A stretch of DNA of 64,000 bases from Pseudomonas sp. PDM05. GTDB lineage: Bacteria > Pseudomonadota > Gammaproteobacteria > Pseudomonadales > Pseudomonadaceae. The notes beneath the pieces are model-generated. The model worked only from the letters and a program-made list of their open reading frames with translations, was not told where the DNA came from and made no database searches. Shown in pieces: positions 18,139 to 27,006 of this stretch; the first letter of the stretch is position 1; each line of letters begins with the position of its first letter. The translations under genes and the position numbers were made by a program. The DNA lies in assembly GCF_014851685.1 (NCBI RefSeq), contig NZ_JACVAC010000020.1, positions 1-64,000 on the forward strand. Direction: 5' to 3'.

Positions 18139-18771
18139 ATGATCAACTCCTCGCAAACTCCTCGCCGTGGCCGTCCGCCCAAGGTATCCCGACAGAATCC
18201 GGATACCCGTGACGCACTCATTCGCTGCGGGACCGAAATTCTAACTGAGCAGGGCTTCATGGCCACCGGCATCGACGGCGTACTGAAAACGGTCGGTGTT
18301 CCAAAAGGCTCCTTCTACCACTACTTCGATAGCAAGGAGGATTTTGGACGGGCCGTGATGGACAACTACGCAGCTTACTTCGCCAACAAGCTCAAACGCT
18401 GGTTTCTCGATGACTCAATGACTCCTCTGCAGCGTGTTCTAGCCTTCGTCGAGGACGCGAAGGGAGGGATGGAGAAATACCAGTTCAGACGCGGCTGCCT
18501 GGTAGGTAACCTTAGCCAGGAAGTAACCATTCTTCCCGCAGGTTTCCGTGAGCATCTGGATGCCACCCTATTCAGTTGGCAGCAACAATTGGCCACTTGT
18601 CTAAGAGAGGCACAGGATGCTGGCGAACTCGCCAGACATGTTGATTGCGCAGAACTCGCTGCGTACTTCTGGATTGGTTGGGAAGGTGCGGTGCTCAGAG
18701 CACGGCTGGTGAAAAGCGCAGCCCCTTTAAATACGTTCATCAACGGATTCATGGCCGGATTACCGCGTTAA
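18139..18771 (+). CDS. acuR: TetR-family regulator AcuR (acrylate/acryloyl-CoA reductase regulator)
   Basis: A 210-residue TetR protein. The N-terminal helix-turn-helix reads MATGIDGVLKTVGVPKGSFY. The C-terminal half closely follows AcuR of Rhodobacter as I remember it (FRRGCLVGNLSQE and AAYFWIGWEGAVLRARL). AcuR represses acuI and is relieved by acrylate. The neighbouring acuI gene and matching operators in front of both genes support the call. Start: ATG at 18139; TTG at 18133 is possible. The predicted transcription start is only about 2 nt upstream, so the message may be leaderless. Base composition is less GC-rich than in flanking genes. Confidence 0.85.
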   Translation: MINSSQTPRRGRPPKVSRQNPDTRDALIRCGTEILTEQGFMATGIDGVLKTVGVPKGSFYHYFDSKEDFGRAVMDNYAAYFANKLKRWFLDDSMTPLQRVLAFVEDAKGGMEKYQFRRGCLVGNLSQEVTILPAGFREHLDATLFSWQQQLATCLREAQDAGELARHVDCAELAAYFWIGWEGAVLRARLVKSAAPLNTFINGFMAGLPR

Positions 18772-18787
18772 TTTTTTTGGCTTTTTA

Positions 18788-18802
18788 TAGACGATCGGTC
18801 TA
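18788..18802 (+). promoter_or_regulatory. Operator O2 upstream of acuI
   Basis: TAGACGATCGGTCTA is a near-perfect copy (one base differs) of the palindrome before acuR. It lies 16 nt upstream of the acuI start, overlapping the leader and ribosome site. Arms TAGAC/GTCTA are perfect. The half-site resembles those of NemR/AcuR-type TetR proteins. Confidence 0.75.
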
Positions 18803-18817
18803 ATTGAGGAAAACCTT

Positions 18818-19801
18818 ATGTTCCATGGCATTTTGATTGAAAAAAATGACAACAGCAGTCTCGCAAAACTAGCCAGCTTGGACGAAGCACAACTGCCTGC
18901 CGGTAATGTGACGGTTCGTGTTGCTTATAGCACCCTCAACTACAAAGACGCACTGGCGATAACGGGACAAGGCCCGGTTGTACGCAAGTTTCCGATGGTG
19001 CCTGGTATCGACCTGGTGGGGACGGTTGAGGAAAGTAGCCATCCTGACTTCAAGGTCGGTGACGATGTGCTGCTTAATGGATGGGGCGTGGGTGAAGCGC
19101 ACTGGGGTGGCCTGGCTCAAAAGGCTAGAGTCAATGGTGACTGGCTTATTCCCCTGCCTCGCGGGTTCACCGCGCAACAAACCATGGCAATTGGCACAGC
19201 AGGTTATACGGCGATGCTCTCGGTGCTCGCTTTGGAGCGCAACGGCGTGACACCGGATTCAGGTGAAGTCTTGGTGACAGGAGCCAATGGTGGCGTTGGC
19301 AGTTTCGCTATCGCCCTCCTCGCTGGCTTGGGCTACACCGTCGTGGCTTCAACTGGTCGTCTTGAAGAATCTGATTACCTAAAGAGGCTTGGCGCCTCGG
19401 AGATCATTGATCGCTCAGTCTTAAGCGGGCCAGGTCGCCCACTTGCCAAAGAACGATGGGCAGGCGCGATTGATTCGGTTGGTAGCCATACGCTGGCCAA
19501 CGTATGTGCCAGCACCTGTTATGGAGGCACCGTTGCGGCATGCGGACTCGCACAAGGGATGGACTTACCTGCCAGCGTTGCCCCCTTCATTTTGCGTGGG
19601 GTGACACTGGCTGGTATCGACAGCGTGATGCGTCCGCGAAGAGATCGGATCGCAGCTTGGGATCGTCTGGTACGAGATCTTGATATCTCTATCTTAAAAG
19701 AAGTAACGCGAGAGATTGGTTTGGGCGCGGTTGTTCAGACGGCAGAGCAACTGCTCGCCGGCGAAGTACGCGGACGGGTTGTGGTTAACGTCAATAATTG
19801 A
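18818..19801 (+). CDS. acuI: Acrylyl-CoA reductase (NADPH)
   Basis: A medium-chain reductase of 327 residues, the usual size of AcuI/YhdH. It converts toxic acrylyl-CoA to propionyl-CoA. Family landmarks are STLNYKDALAITGQGPVVRK, FPMVPGIDLVGTVEES, LLNGWGVGEAHWGGLA and the NADPH-binding VLVTGANGGVGSFA. The ATG follows GAGGAAAA. It is preceded by acuR with operators on both. Intact acuI beside a broken mmsA suggests a former propionate/3-hydroxypropionate or beta-alanine pathway unit of which the detoxification part survived. Confidence 0.92.
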   Translation: MFHGILIEKNDNSSLAKLASLDEAQLPAGNVTVRVAYSTLNYKDALAITGQGPVVRKFPMVPGIDLVGTVEESSHPDFKVGDDVLLNGWGVGEAHWGGLAQKARVNGDWLIPLPRGFTAQQTMAIGTAGYTAMLSVLALERNGVTPDSGEVLVTGANGGVGSFAIALLAGLGYTVVASTGRLEESDYLKRLGASEIIDRSVLSGPGRPLAKERWAGAIDSVGSHTLANVCASTCYGGTVAACGLAQGMDLPASVAPFILRGVTLAGIDSVMRPRRDRIAAWDRLVRDLDISILKEVTREIGLGAVVQTAEQLLAGEVRGRVVVNVNN

Positions 19802-19929
19802 CAGCATTGTTTCAGGCAATGAGGTGTCTACGAAACCCGGGGCGATTCAGTTGATCGCCTTGGGCTGCGGAGCCGTTCAACGAACCAGGAAGCCTCTTGA
19901 AGAAAGGACAACCGCGACCGCCGTGCGGA

Positions 19930-20778
19930 CTAGCGCCCCCCGGCCCCCAGCCCCTTCAAGAAGCCTGCAACCAACCCATTGAACACCTCCCCCTGATCGT
20001 CATGCACATAGTGACTCGCGTCCGCGACCTCCACCGTTCTGATGTGCGGGTTGCAGGCAGTCATGGCCTCAAGCGTCGCGGCCGGCAGGAAGTCCGAGCG
20101 GCCGCCGCGAATGAACAGGGTCGGGCAGTCCAGGGCGCGTACGGCGGGCCACAAATCTGTCGGTTCGATGCTCAGGCGTGCCTTGGCAATGCCTTGCTGA
20201 TCATGCCGCCAGGTGACCCCTGTGCCACTGTCCTTCATCGAGTGCGCGAGCCGTGAGGCCAGGCCCTGCTCCGACAGGCCTGGGCGCGACGCCTGCCAGA
20301 AGGCACGGGCCAGTTCCCAGTTGCCGAACTGCAACGGCGTCTGGCTCATCTCGCGGCGAATACGTGCGGCACCATCACCTTGGGTTGAAGAGCCGGGGCC
20401 GATGTCTTCGATCATCAACCCCATCAACCGCCCCGGGTTTTGCCGTGCATATTCAAGGGCGTTGGCTCCTCCCAAGGAATGCCCCAGCAAGACGAAACGC
20501 CCCAATCCCAGATGAGCCACCAGGTCCTCAAGGTCTTCCACATAGGATTGCGTGTGGTAGGTCTCTGGTGCGGCCCAGTCGCTTAAACCGCGCCCACGTT
20601 GGTCCAGGGCGTAAATGCAGTAACCGGTTCCCAGGGACTGCACCAGCGATTCCCAGGTCTGTGCGTAGGCCCGCAAGCCATGCAGCAGAACCAGCGGCAC
20701 GCCGCTCGAATCGCCCCAGTGCACGAAGTGCAGGCGCAGGCCTGAACGATTGGTGAAAAAACAGCTTTCAGAAGCCAT
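19930..20778 (-). CDS. Alpha/beta-fold hydrolase
   Basis: A cytoplasmic hydrolase of 282 residues. The nucleophile serine is in LLGHSLGGANALEY, the acid aspartate probably in IRGGRSDFLP and the histidine in DASHYVHDDQ. The oxyanion segment is LLHGLRAYAQTW. No signal peptide. It is the last gene of a four-gene minus-strand operon (17 nt after the FAD oxidase). The substrate is unknown; an ester or C-C bond of the amine-derived intermediate is possible. Confidence 0.86.
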   Translation of the reverse strand: MASESCFFTNRSGLRLHFVHWGDSSGVPLVLLHGLRAYAQTWESLVQSLGTGYCIYALDQRGRGLSDWAAPETYHTQSYVEDLEDLVAHLGLGRFVLLGHSLGGANALEYARQNPGRLMGLMIEDIGPGSSTQGDGAARIRREMSQTPLQFGNWELARAFWQASRPGLSEQGLASRLAHSMKDSGTGVTWRHDQQGIAKARLSIEPTDLWPAVRALDCPTLFIRGGRSDFLPAATLEAMTACNPHIRTVEVADASHYVHDDQGEVFNGLVAGFLKGLGAGGR

Positions 20779-20795
20779 GGGTTGATTCCTTTGCG

Positions 20796-22088
20796 TCAGA
20801 AACGATCGAAACGATACGGGCTTGGATCAATGATCGGCGTGTCCCCGCTGACAAGGTCCGCCGCGAGGTGGCCCGCCGCCGGTGAGGTACCAAAGCCGTG
20901 CCCGGAAAAACCCGTGGCTACGGTCAGCCCGGGGATCTGCGCGACCGGCCCGATCACGGGGTTGGAGTCCGGCGTGACGTCGATGGTGCCCGCCCACGCC
21001 TGGGCGATTCGCGCCTGTTCGAACACCGGCCAGGCGGCGATCAGGTTGTTCATCGCGTCACTGTTGAGGCGCGGGTTGGCCGCCGGGTCCTGCACCCTCA
21101 CCCGCTCGAACGGGCTGACACTGTCGGCGCGCCAACGCCTTGCAAGTTTCAGATCGTCCAGAAAAGGCTTGCCCAGCGACACGTTCAGCACATGGCGCTG
21201 TGCGCGAAACTGCGGCATGTATGGCTTGGCGAGCAACAGGTGATCCAGGGTCAGGAACGCGTCCAGCTTGCCGCGCTGGGTGATGATGAAGCCGCCGTCC
21301 TTGTGCTTGCGAAACGAAAAATCCGGCGCGCCGACCGCAATCTGCGTCGGGCCTTCCATGGGGTGGGTGCGCAGTACCGAGCAGGTCAGCGGCAAGGTCG
21401 GCAACGCCACGCCCTGGTTGCCGAGGAAACGCCGCGACCACATGCCCCCCGCCAGCAGCACGTGATCACAACGGATTTCACCGCGCTCAGTGACCACCCC
21501 GCTGACAATCCCGGCGGACATCTGCAGCGTACGTACCGCACATTGTTCGATGATCACCACCCCTTTCGCCATGGCAGCCTTGGCGATCGCGCTGCTGGCC
21601 AGGGTCGGCTCGGCACGCGCGTCGGACGGCGTGTAGATGCCGCCGGCCCAGTCGCCTACGCCACCCGGCACCAATGCGTCGATTTCACGTTTGCTGAGCA
21701 GGCGCGAATCCAGCGACAGGTGCTCCACCGACTTGAGCCACCCTTCATGCATCGCCATCTGCGCCGGGGTCCGCCCGACAAACATGATGCCCTCCTGGCG
21801 GTAGCCAACGTCCGCGCCGACCCGCTCGGGCATCTGCGCCCACAAGCGGTCGGCGGCCAGGGCCAGGGGAATGTCGGCGGCATGGCGGCTGGTCTTGCGC
21901 ACCCAGCCAAGGTTGCGCGACGACTGCTCGGCGGCGATGCGGCCTTTTTCCAGGACCACCACGGCGATATTGCGTTCGGCCAGGGTCAGCGCGGCCGTCA
22001 GGCCAATAATCCCGCCGCCGATAATGACCACGCTGGTGCTGGCGGGAAACGCGGTGGAGGTGTTCACGGGCGCGATAGTCGGTGCCAT
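20796..22088 (-). CDS. FAD-dependent amine/D-amino-acid oxidoreductase (DAO family)
   Basis: A flavoprotein of 430 residues. The ADP-binding motif is VVIIGGGIIGLTAALTLAER, followed by EQSSRNLGWVRKTSRH; the C-terminal FAD loop is GFSGHGFGTSPAAGHLAADL. It belongs to the DadA/SoxB-like group that oxidises amino acids or secondary amines. Position 22088 (ATG) is preferred over an in-frame TTG at 22094. Neighbouring RidA and ornithine-cyclodeaminase-like genes fit release of reactive imines by this oxidase. Confidence 0.87.
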   Translation of the reverse strand: MAPTIAPVNTSTAFPASTSVVIIGGGIIGLTAALTLAERNIAVVVLEKGRIAAEQSSRNLGWVRKTSRHAADIPLALAADRLWAQMPERVGADVGYRQEGIMFVGRTPAQMAMHEGWLKSVEHLSLDSRLLSKREIDALVPGGVGDWAGGIYTPSDARAEPTLASSAIAKAAMAKGVVIIEQCAVRTLQMSAGIVSGVVTERGEIRCDHVLLAGGMWSRRFLGNQGVALPTLPLTCSVLRTHPMEGPTQIAVGAPDFSFRKHKDGGFIITQRGKLDAFLTLDHLLLAKPYMPQFRAQRHVLNVSLGKPFLDDLKLARRWRADSVSPFERVRVQDPAANPRLNSDAMNNLIAAWPVFEQARIAQAWAGTIDVTPDSNPVIGPVAQIPGLTVATGFSGHGFGTSPAAGHLAADLVSGDTPIIDPSPYRFDRF

Positions 22089-22148
22089 GCTCAAGACTCG
22101 GTGATAGGCAAATAAAAGCGGCCGCCGTGCTGCGCGGCCGCGTGACGG

Positions 22149-22571
22149 TCATGGCGCCAGGCGGATCACTTCAACCTGTGCCTTGGCGGCGTTGCGATAC
22201 GCCGTCACTTCCAGCTCGACCTTGTAGACCGTCGAGCCCAGCGGCGGGCACGTCACGGTGCTGGCCGGATCGACGCCGCGAAACTTCTCGCCGATCAAGC
22301 CCATCACCGTCGGGACGTCCTTGGGGTCCTGGATGAACACCCGTGAACACACCACATCCGCCAGGCTCGCCTGCACCGCCGCCAGGGCGGTTTCGATGTT
22401 GGCGAAGACCTGATGGGTCTGCTCCAGCACATCCTCCGGGATCAGCTTGGTCTGCGGGTTGCGGCCGGCGGTGTTGGACACGTAGATCCAGTTGTCCACG
22501 ACCACCAGGCGTGAATAGCTGCCCATTTCTTCGAAGGGGGAGCCGGTCTTGAGCTTGATGATGTTTGTCAT
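22149..22571 (-). CDS. RidA family protein
   Basis: A 140-residue Rid-type protein. Rid proteins hydrolyse reactive enamine/imine intermediates produced by amino-acid and amine metabolism. Segments such as NWIYVSNTAGRNPQT, EQTHQVFANIETALAA and SLADVVCSRVFIQDPKD are characteristic. The arginine of the canonical active RidA site lies in CSRVFIQD. It lies between the oxidase and the cyclodeaminase-like gene, which both may produce or handle imines. Confidence 0.88.
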   Translation of the reverse strand: MTNIIKLKTGSPFEEMGSYSRLVVVDNWIYVSNTAGRNPQTKLIPEDVLEQTHQVFANIETALAAVQASLADVVCSRVFIQDPKDVPTVMGLIGEKFRGVDPASTVTCPPLGSTVYKVELEVTAYRNAAKAQVEVIRLAP

Positions 22572-22605
22572 GTCGAATGCCTCTTCAGAGTAAGTGTCGG
22601 GTGGC

Positions 22606-23745
22606 TCAGCGCAGCACCGGGGTGTCCCACAGGTTCAAGGTCACGCCGATGCCTTTTTCAATCGCGTTGCGGTACACCACCGTGCCCCAGGCCACGTCTT
22701 CGACAGGCATGCCGCCCACCGACATGATGATGATTTCCTCATCGTTCCGGCGGCCGGGCGCGGCACCGGCGATGATCTTGCCGATGTCTTCGACGTCTTC
22801 GAGGCGCAGCTTGCCTTCGGCGATCATGTCCATGAAGCGCACGCCAATCACCGGCACGTTGTGGTGCGCGGGCTTGGGCAGCTCGTCAAACCAGGCTTGG
22901 TACAGGCCGGTGTTGTCCAGCACCTTGCGCACGTCGGGTTGCTCCATGCCGTCATCCAGGGAGCACGCCGCCGGCATCGCCAGGAACGCGCCCGGCTTGA
23001 CCCACTCGCGCCGCACAATTGGGTAGATCGAGGGGTCGCCCGTCTCGCCGGAGCTACAATAAGTAACAAGGTCCGAGTCGCGGACCACCGCTTCCAGGGT
23101 GTCGACCACGCTGATCGAGGTGATCTGTGGGTAGGTCGCCCTCACCCAGGCAATAAAATCATCCAGGCTCTTCTGGCCACGGCCTTTGATTTTCAACGTA
23201 TCGATCTGCGGGCACACCGCAATGAACGCCGACAAGGTGGTCTTGCCCATTACCCCCGGGCCGAGCAACCCCACCACCCTCGCCGCCTTGCGCGCCAGGT
23301 GCCGCGCACCAACGCCGGGGATCGCGCCGGTGCGATACGCCGACAGCAAGTTGGCCGACATATGCGCCAACGGCGCGCCGGTATCGGGGTCATTGAGGGT
23401 GAACATCAGAATCGAACGCGGCAGGCCCTTGTCACGGTTGGCGATATTCGAGCCGTACCATTTCACGCCGGCCGTGCCGAAGCTGCCGCCCAGGTAGGCG
23501 GGCATCGCCATCATGCGCCGGTCCGCCGTGGGCTTGGGCATGTTCGGGAACGGCGAATCCTTGGGAAAGACCACCATTGCCCCGTGGGAGTCGTTGTTCG
23601 GCCCGGCCATGCGGTAGTCGCCGGCATAGAGCAAGCCGAACATCTCTTCCATGGTATTCACGCAGGCCGGCATGTCCGTGACGCCGGCACGGATCATGTC
23701 CTGCTCGGAGAGGTAGATAAAGTCGATTTTTGTGGAAGTAGACAT
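22606..23745 (-). CDS. Ornithine cyclodeaminase/mu-crystallin family, tyramine oxidase subunit B-like
   Basis: A 379-residue protein with the nucleotide-binding loop ARVVGLLGPGVMGKTTL, preceded by SANLLSAYRTGAIPGVGARH, which is the family signature. The C-terminus (NDEEIIIMSVGGMPVEDVAW) matches proteins annotated as tyramine oxidase subunit B. It is the first gene of the operon with RidA, the DAO oxidase and the hydrolase. Two ATGs (23745 and 23751) are usable. The 186-bp gap to the divergent AraC gene should hold the control region. Confidence 0.85.
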   Translation of the reverse strand: MSTSTKIDFIYLSEQDMIRAGVTDMPACVNTMEEMFGLLYAGDYRMAGPNNDSHGAMVVFPKDSPFPNMPKPTADRRMMAMPAYLGGSFGTAGVKWYGSNIANRDKGLPRSILMFTLNDPDTGAPLAHMSANLLSAYRTGAIPGVGARHLARKAARVVGLLGPGVMGKTTLSAFIAVCPQIDTLKIKGRGQKSLDDFIAWVRATYPQITSISVVDTLEAVVRDSDLVTYCSSGETGDPSIYPIVRREWVKPGAFLAMPAACSLDDGMEQPDVRKVLDNTGLYQAWFDELPKPAHHNVPVIGVRFMDMIAEGKLRLEDVEDIGKIIAGAAPGRRNDEEIIIMSVGGMPVEDVAWGTVVYRNAIEKGIGVTLNLWDTPVLR

Positions 23746-23931
23746 AGTCATTCTCGGGCCGCAAGTGAGATCGCTGCGATAGGCGCAGCTCCACGCTGTC
23801 GACGTCGAGTATCGAGGGGCACTTGCGCGCCGTATTGTAAATTTCGGACACGCCAGGGCCCGTGTCACCGCAGTAGTTGGCGCGAATCATGCGTGATAAA
23901 TCCCGCCTCGCAGCCTATCGACAGTGCACAC

Positions 23932-24747
23932 ATGACTCCGACTCCACGGCACCACACGGCAAACGAACAGCCCTGGTTCGTCCTCAACTCCTCACGGTAT
24001 TCGGTGATGCCTTCCGAACACCCGGCGATCTCGCATTTCTATGCCTTCGATGTGGCGCAAACCACCGAGGTGTTGGCGGTGCCGGATGGTTGCGTGGACA
24101 TTGTCTTCGACTGCGACGCCACCCGCCCCAGCGCCAAGATTTGCGGCACGCCACTGGCGGCCCAGGCCGTCGAGTTGAACCAGAACCACCACTACTTCGG
24201 CGTGCGCTTTGCCCCCGGCGTCATCCCCGGTTTCATCAATGTGCTGGCTGAAGAGTTGACCGAGCGCGAACTCGATCTGCTGGAGGTCTCGCGGTTTGCC
24301 CGGCGCATCTTCGACAACATCGTGCAGGCCCCGCAGCTGGGCGAACAGATGCGCCTGTTCAACGACTACCTGGCCCCCCAGTTGATGGGGCGCACGTCGC
24401 CGCTGACGCGCATGGTCATTCAGCAAGCCTTGCGTCATCGCGGGGCGATCCGCATCAGGCAACTCGAAGACCTCAGCGGCTACACCAGCCGCACCCTGCA
24501 CCGCCAGTTCAGCCAGGACACCGGCCTGTCGCCCAAGGCGTTCTGCCGGATCATCCGCTGCCAGGCCGCGCTTGAAACCCTCAACACCCAGCCCGATGTA
24601 TCGTTCTGCGAACTGGCCCTGGACCTGGGTTTTTCCGATCAGTCGCACTTCCTGCGCGACTTCAAGAAACTGGTCAGCACCACGCCCTGCGACTACCAGC
24701 GCCAAATGCTGCAGAACGCCTACACCGACCGCATCAGCTACGCCTGA
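23932..24747 (+). CDS. AraC-family regulator, divergent from the amine operon
   Basis: 271 residues. The N-terminal domain (VPDGCVDIVFDCDATRPS and HYFGVRFAPGVIPGFINV) is of the type with DUF6597-like sensor regions. The C-terminal AraC domain contains IRQLEDLSGYTSRTLHRQF and FCELALDLGFSDQSHFLRDF. The ATG at 23932 is chosen at the beginning of the conserved part, since the frame is open far upstream through the opposite gene. It probably activates the 19.9-23.7 kb operon. Confidence 0.88.
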   Translation: MTPTPRHHTANEQPWFVLNSSRYSVMPSEHPAISHFYAFDVAQTTEVLAVPDGCVDIVFDCDATRPSAKICGTPLAAQAVELNQNHHYFGVRFAPGVIPGFINVLAEELTERELDLLEVSRFARRIFDNIVQAPQLGEQMRLFNDYLAPQLMGRTSPLTRMVIQQALRHRGAIRIRQLEDLSGYTSRTLHRQFSQDTGLSPKAFCRIIRCQAALETLNTQPDVSFCELALDLGFSDQSHFLRDFKKLVSTTPCDYQRQMLQNAYTDRISYA

Positions 24748-24902
24748 TCACGCGCCAACAAAATAAATTCGCGTCTCCATCGTTTCTCCACAAAACCTCC
24801 CATGAAAGCGCACGCTCGGGGTACACACTGGCCTTCGTTGCCCTTGGATGATTCGTCATACTGCGACGATCCCAGTGCACCTGACCCAGACCCGAGCCTG
24901 CC

Positions 24903-25649
24903 ATGACTGAATCGCCGCTTGCACCGACACCCCAGGACTCCACCGGCAAACACCAGGCCTTGGTGCTGATCGCCGAAGACGAGCCGGAAATTGCCGACAT
25001 CCTCGCCGCCTACCTCAAGCGCAGTGGCTTCCAGACCGCCCATGCGCTAGACGGGCGCCGTGCCCTGGAACTGCACCAGACACTCAAGCCCGACCTGGTG
25101 CTGCTCGATGTACTGATGCCGCAGCTGGATGGCTGGATGGTCCTCGCCGAGATCCGCCACCGCGGCAACACCCCAGTGATCATGCTCACCGCGCAAGACC
25201 AGGACATGGACAAACTGCTGGGCCTGCGCATCGGTGCCGACGACTACATCGTCAAGCCGTTCAACCCGGCGGAAGTGGTCGCCAGGACCCAGGCCGTGCT
25301 GCGCCGCAGCATCGATCACGGCTACGGCAACGGCCAGCGCGTGCTGCGTGTGCAGGCATTTGAAATCGACATCGACAACCATGCCGTCAACGTGCAGGTC
25401 GGTGCCGACAAGCACCCGCTGCACCTGACCGTCACGGAGTTCCGCCTGTTGGCGCAACTGGCCAAGGCGCCCAAGCGCGTGTTCAGCCGCGCCGAACTGC
25501 TGGCCCTGTGCGCCCCCGAGAGCGACAGCCTGGAGCGCACGGTCGACAGCCACATCAGCAAGTTGCGGCGAAAAATCGAAGACCTCGGCGTGCAGGGCGT
25601 ACCCACCAGCATCCGTGGCGTCGGCTACCGATTCGGGAGCCACACATGA
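24903..25649 (+). CDS. OmpR/PhoB-type response regulator (BaeR/AdeR-like)
   Basis: 248 residues. The receiver domain has acidic residues in LIAEDEPEIAD, the phosphoacceptor aspartate in LVLLDVLMPQLDG and the lysine in YIVKPFNPAE. A winged-helix output domain follows (LTVTEFRLLAQL and RTVDSHISKLRRKIE). The stop overlaps the start of the kinase gene. BaeR/AdeR relatives control efflux and envelope stress; the inducing signal here is unknown. Confidence 0.92.
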   Translation: MTESPLAPTPQDSTGKHQALVLIAEDEPEIADILAAYLKRSGFQTAHALDGRRALELHQTLKPDLVLLDVLMPQLDGWMVLAEIRHRGNTPVIMLTAQDQDMDKLLGLRIGADDYIVKPFNPAEVVARTQAVLRRSIDHGYGNGQRVLRVQAFEIDIDNHAVNVQVGADKHPLHLTVTEFRLLAQLAKAPKRVFSRAELLALCAPESDSLERTVDSHISKLRRKIEDLGVQGVPTSIRGVGYRFGSHT

Positions 25650-26722
25650 AGGTCGTCAACGGGTTGAGCCGGCAGATCATTGTGTCGATGTCGGCCGTGG
25701 TGCTGTGCGTGATTGCCCTCGCGGTGGTTGGCTCCTACGTGTTCTACGCGGTGCTGTGGACGTTCTGGCCGCCGTCGGACCTTGACGTCGATGAGTGGCT
25801 GCCCACCGGCATGGAATGGGCATGGATGGGCTTGATCACCTGCATCAGCCTGGCAGTGGGTGCCGTGGTCGCGATCAAGCTGTCCCGGCGCATTCTCATG
25901 CCCTTGAACTCCGTCGCCGCCAGCCTGCGCCGCCTGGCCGACGGCGACCTCGATGCGCGGGCCGTTGCGCCCGACCTTTCATTGGGAGAGACCGCCGTGT
26001 TGGTGGATGACTTCAACAGTATGGCCAAGCGCCTGCAACGCATGGCTGAAGAACAGTCGTTCTGGAACGCCGCCATCGCCCACGAATTGCGCACCCCGCT
26101 GACCATCTTGCGTGGCCGCTTGCAGGGCCTGGCCGAAGGCGTGTTCGAGCCGGACAAGGCCCAGTTCTACAGCTTGCTCACCCAGGTCGAGGGCCTGACG
26201 CGCCTGATCGAAGACCTGCGTGTGGTCGGCCTGGCGGACAACGGCTACCTGGAAGTGCACATCCAGCACGCCGACCTGGCCGAGGAAATCGAGGCCGACG
26301 CGCAACTGTTCGAGCCCGGCCTGAACGCCAGTGGCTTTACCCTGCACCTGGACCTGCTCAAGCACCCCGTGCACTGCGACCCGGCGCGCATCCGCCAGGC
26401 CTTGCTGGCCCTGCTCGACAACCTGCGGCGGCATGCCACGCCCGGCAACGTCATCGTGCGCCTGGACAGCAGGGAGGGCCTCAACACCTTGAGTGTCGCC
26501 GACGAAGGCCCGGGAATCGATGAAGCCTTCGTCGCGCACATTTTCGACCCGTTCCAGCGCGGCGAAAGTTCTCGCTCGCGCGCCCAGGGTGGCAGCGGGC
26601 TGGGGCTGGCCGTGGTGCGTGCGATTGCCCTGGCCCATGGCGGCAGCGTGACCTGCCGCAACCTGGCGAGCGGCGGCACGTTGTTCGAACTGAGCTGGCC
26701 CGACCATCCCACCGACCTCTGA
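25646..26722 (+). CDS. Sensor histidine kinase (BaeS/AdeS-like)
   Basis: 358 residues. Two transmembrane helices (about 10-35 and 57-78) enclose a short periplasmic loop of about 25 residues. A HAMP segment follows (RRILMPLNSVAASLRRLADGD), then the H-box (AAIAHELRTPLTILRGRL) and ATPase motifs DEGPGIDEAF and GGSGLGLAVVRAI. The N-box is degenerate (ALLALLDNLRRHATP). ATGA overlap with the response-regulator gene shows translational coupling. The small sensor loop suggests a membrane or membrane-soluble signal. Confidence 0.9.
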   Translation: MKVVNGLSRQIIVSMSAVVLCVIALAVVGSYVFYAVLWTFWPPSDLDVDEWLPTGMEWAWMGLITCISLAVGAVVAIKLSRRILMPLNSVAASLRRLADGDLDARAVAPDLSLGETAVLVDDFNSMAKRLQRMAEEQSFWNAAIAHELRTPLTILRGRLQGLAEGVFEPDKAQFYSLLTQVEGLTRLIEDLRVVGLADNGYLEVHIQHADLAEEIEADAQLFEPGLNASGFTLHLDLLKHPVHCDPARIRQALLALLDNLRRHATPGNVIVRLDSREGLNTLSVADEGPGIDEAFVAHIFDPFQRGESSRSRAQGGSGLGLAVVRAIALAHGGSVTCRNLASGGTLFELSWPDHPTDL

Positions 26723-26745
26723 ACTCAACCGGCCCAGGTGAAGGC

Positions 26746-27006
26746 ATGCGCCTCTCTATGTTTGGTTTCTATAGAGCCACACCCTATCGCCACTTTGCCT
26801 TGCTGGACACACACGGACGCTGTATCGCTTTCAAGAGCTGCGAAGGGATGCCACAGAACGGCAAGTGGGTACAAGTCAACGAAGTCAAGCTCGCCTGGTT
26901 GAACCGGGCGTTGCCTGCGGGCGCCTTGACTACGCCAACCGACCCTTGTGATTCACACGCGGATTGCACCTATGCCCCTCAACTATCGCAGTCGAAACCT
27001 GATTGA
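26746..27006 (+). CDS. Small hypothetical protein (86 aa)
   Basis: No family recognised. The N-terminal half (FYRATPYRHFALLDTHGRCI, then WVQVNEVKLAWLNR) looks coding, and AGGTGAAGG lies correctly upstream. The C-terminal third is polar and overlaps the next gene by 35 nt in another frame. It follows the kinase gene by 23 nt and may be in the same transcript. Confidence 0.55.
   Translation: MRLSMFGFYRATPYRHFALLDTHGRCIAFKSCEGMPQNGKWVQVNEVKLAWLNRALPAGALTTPTDPCDSHADCTYAPQLSQSKPD

Noticed and set aside
22594..23931. Extension of the AraC frame 1.3 kb upstream across the opposite gene
   Set aside because: The AraC protein is complete from 23932; the upstream part is antisense to the cyclodeaminase-like gene.
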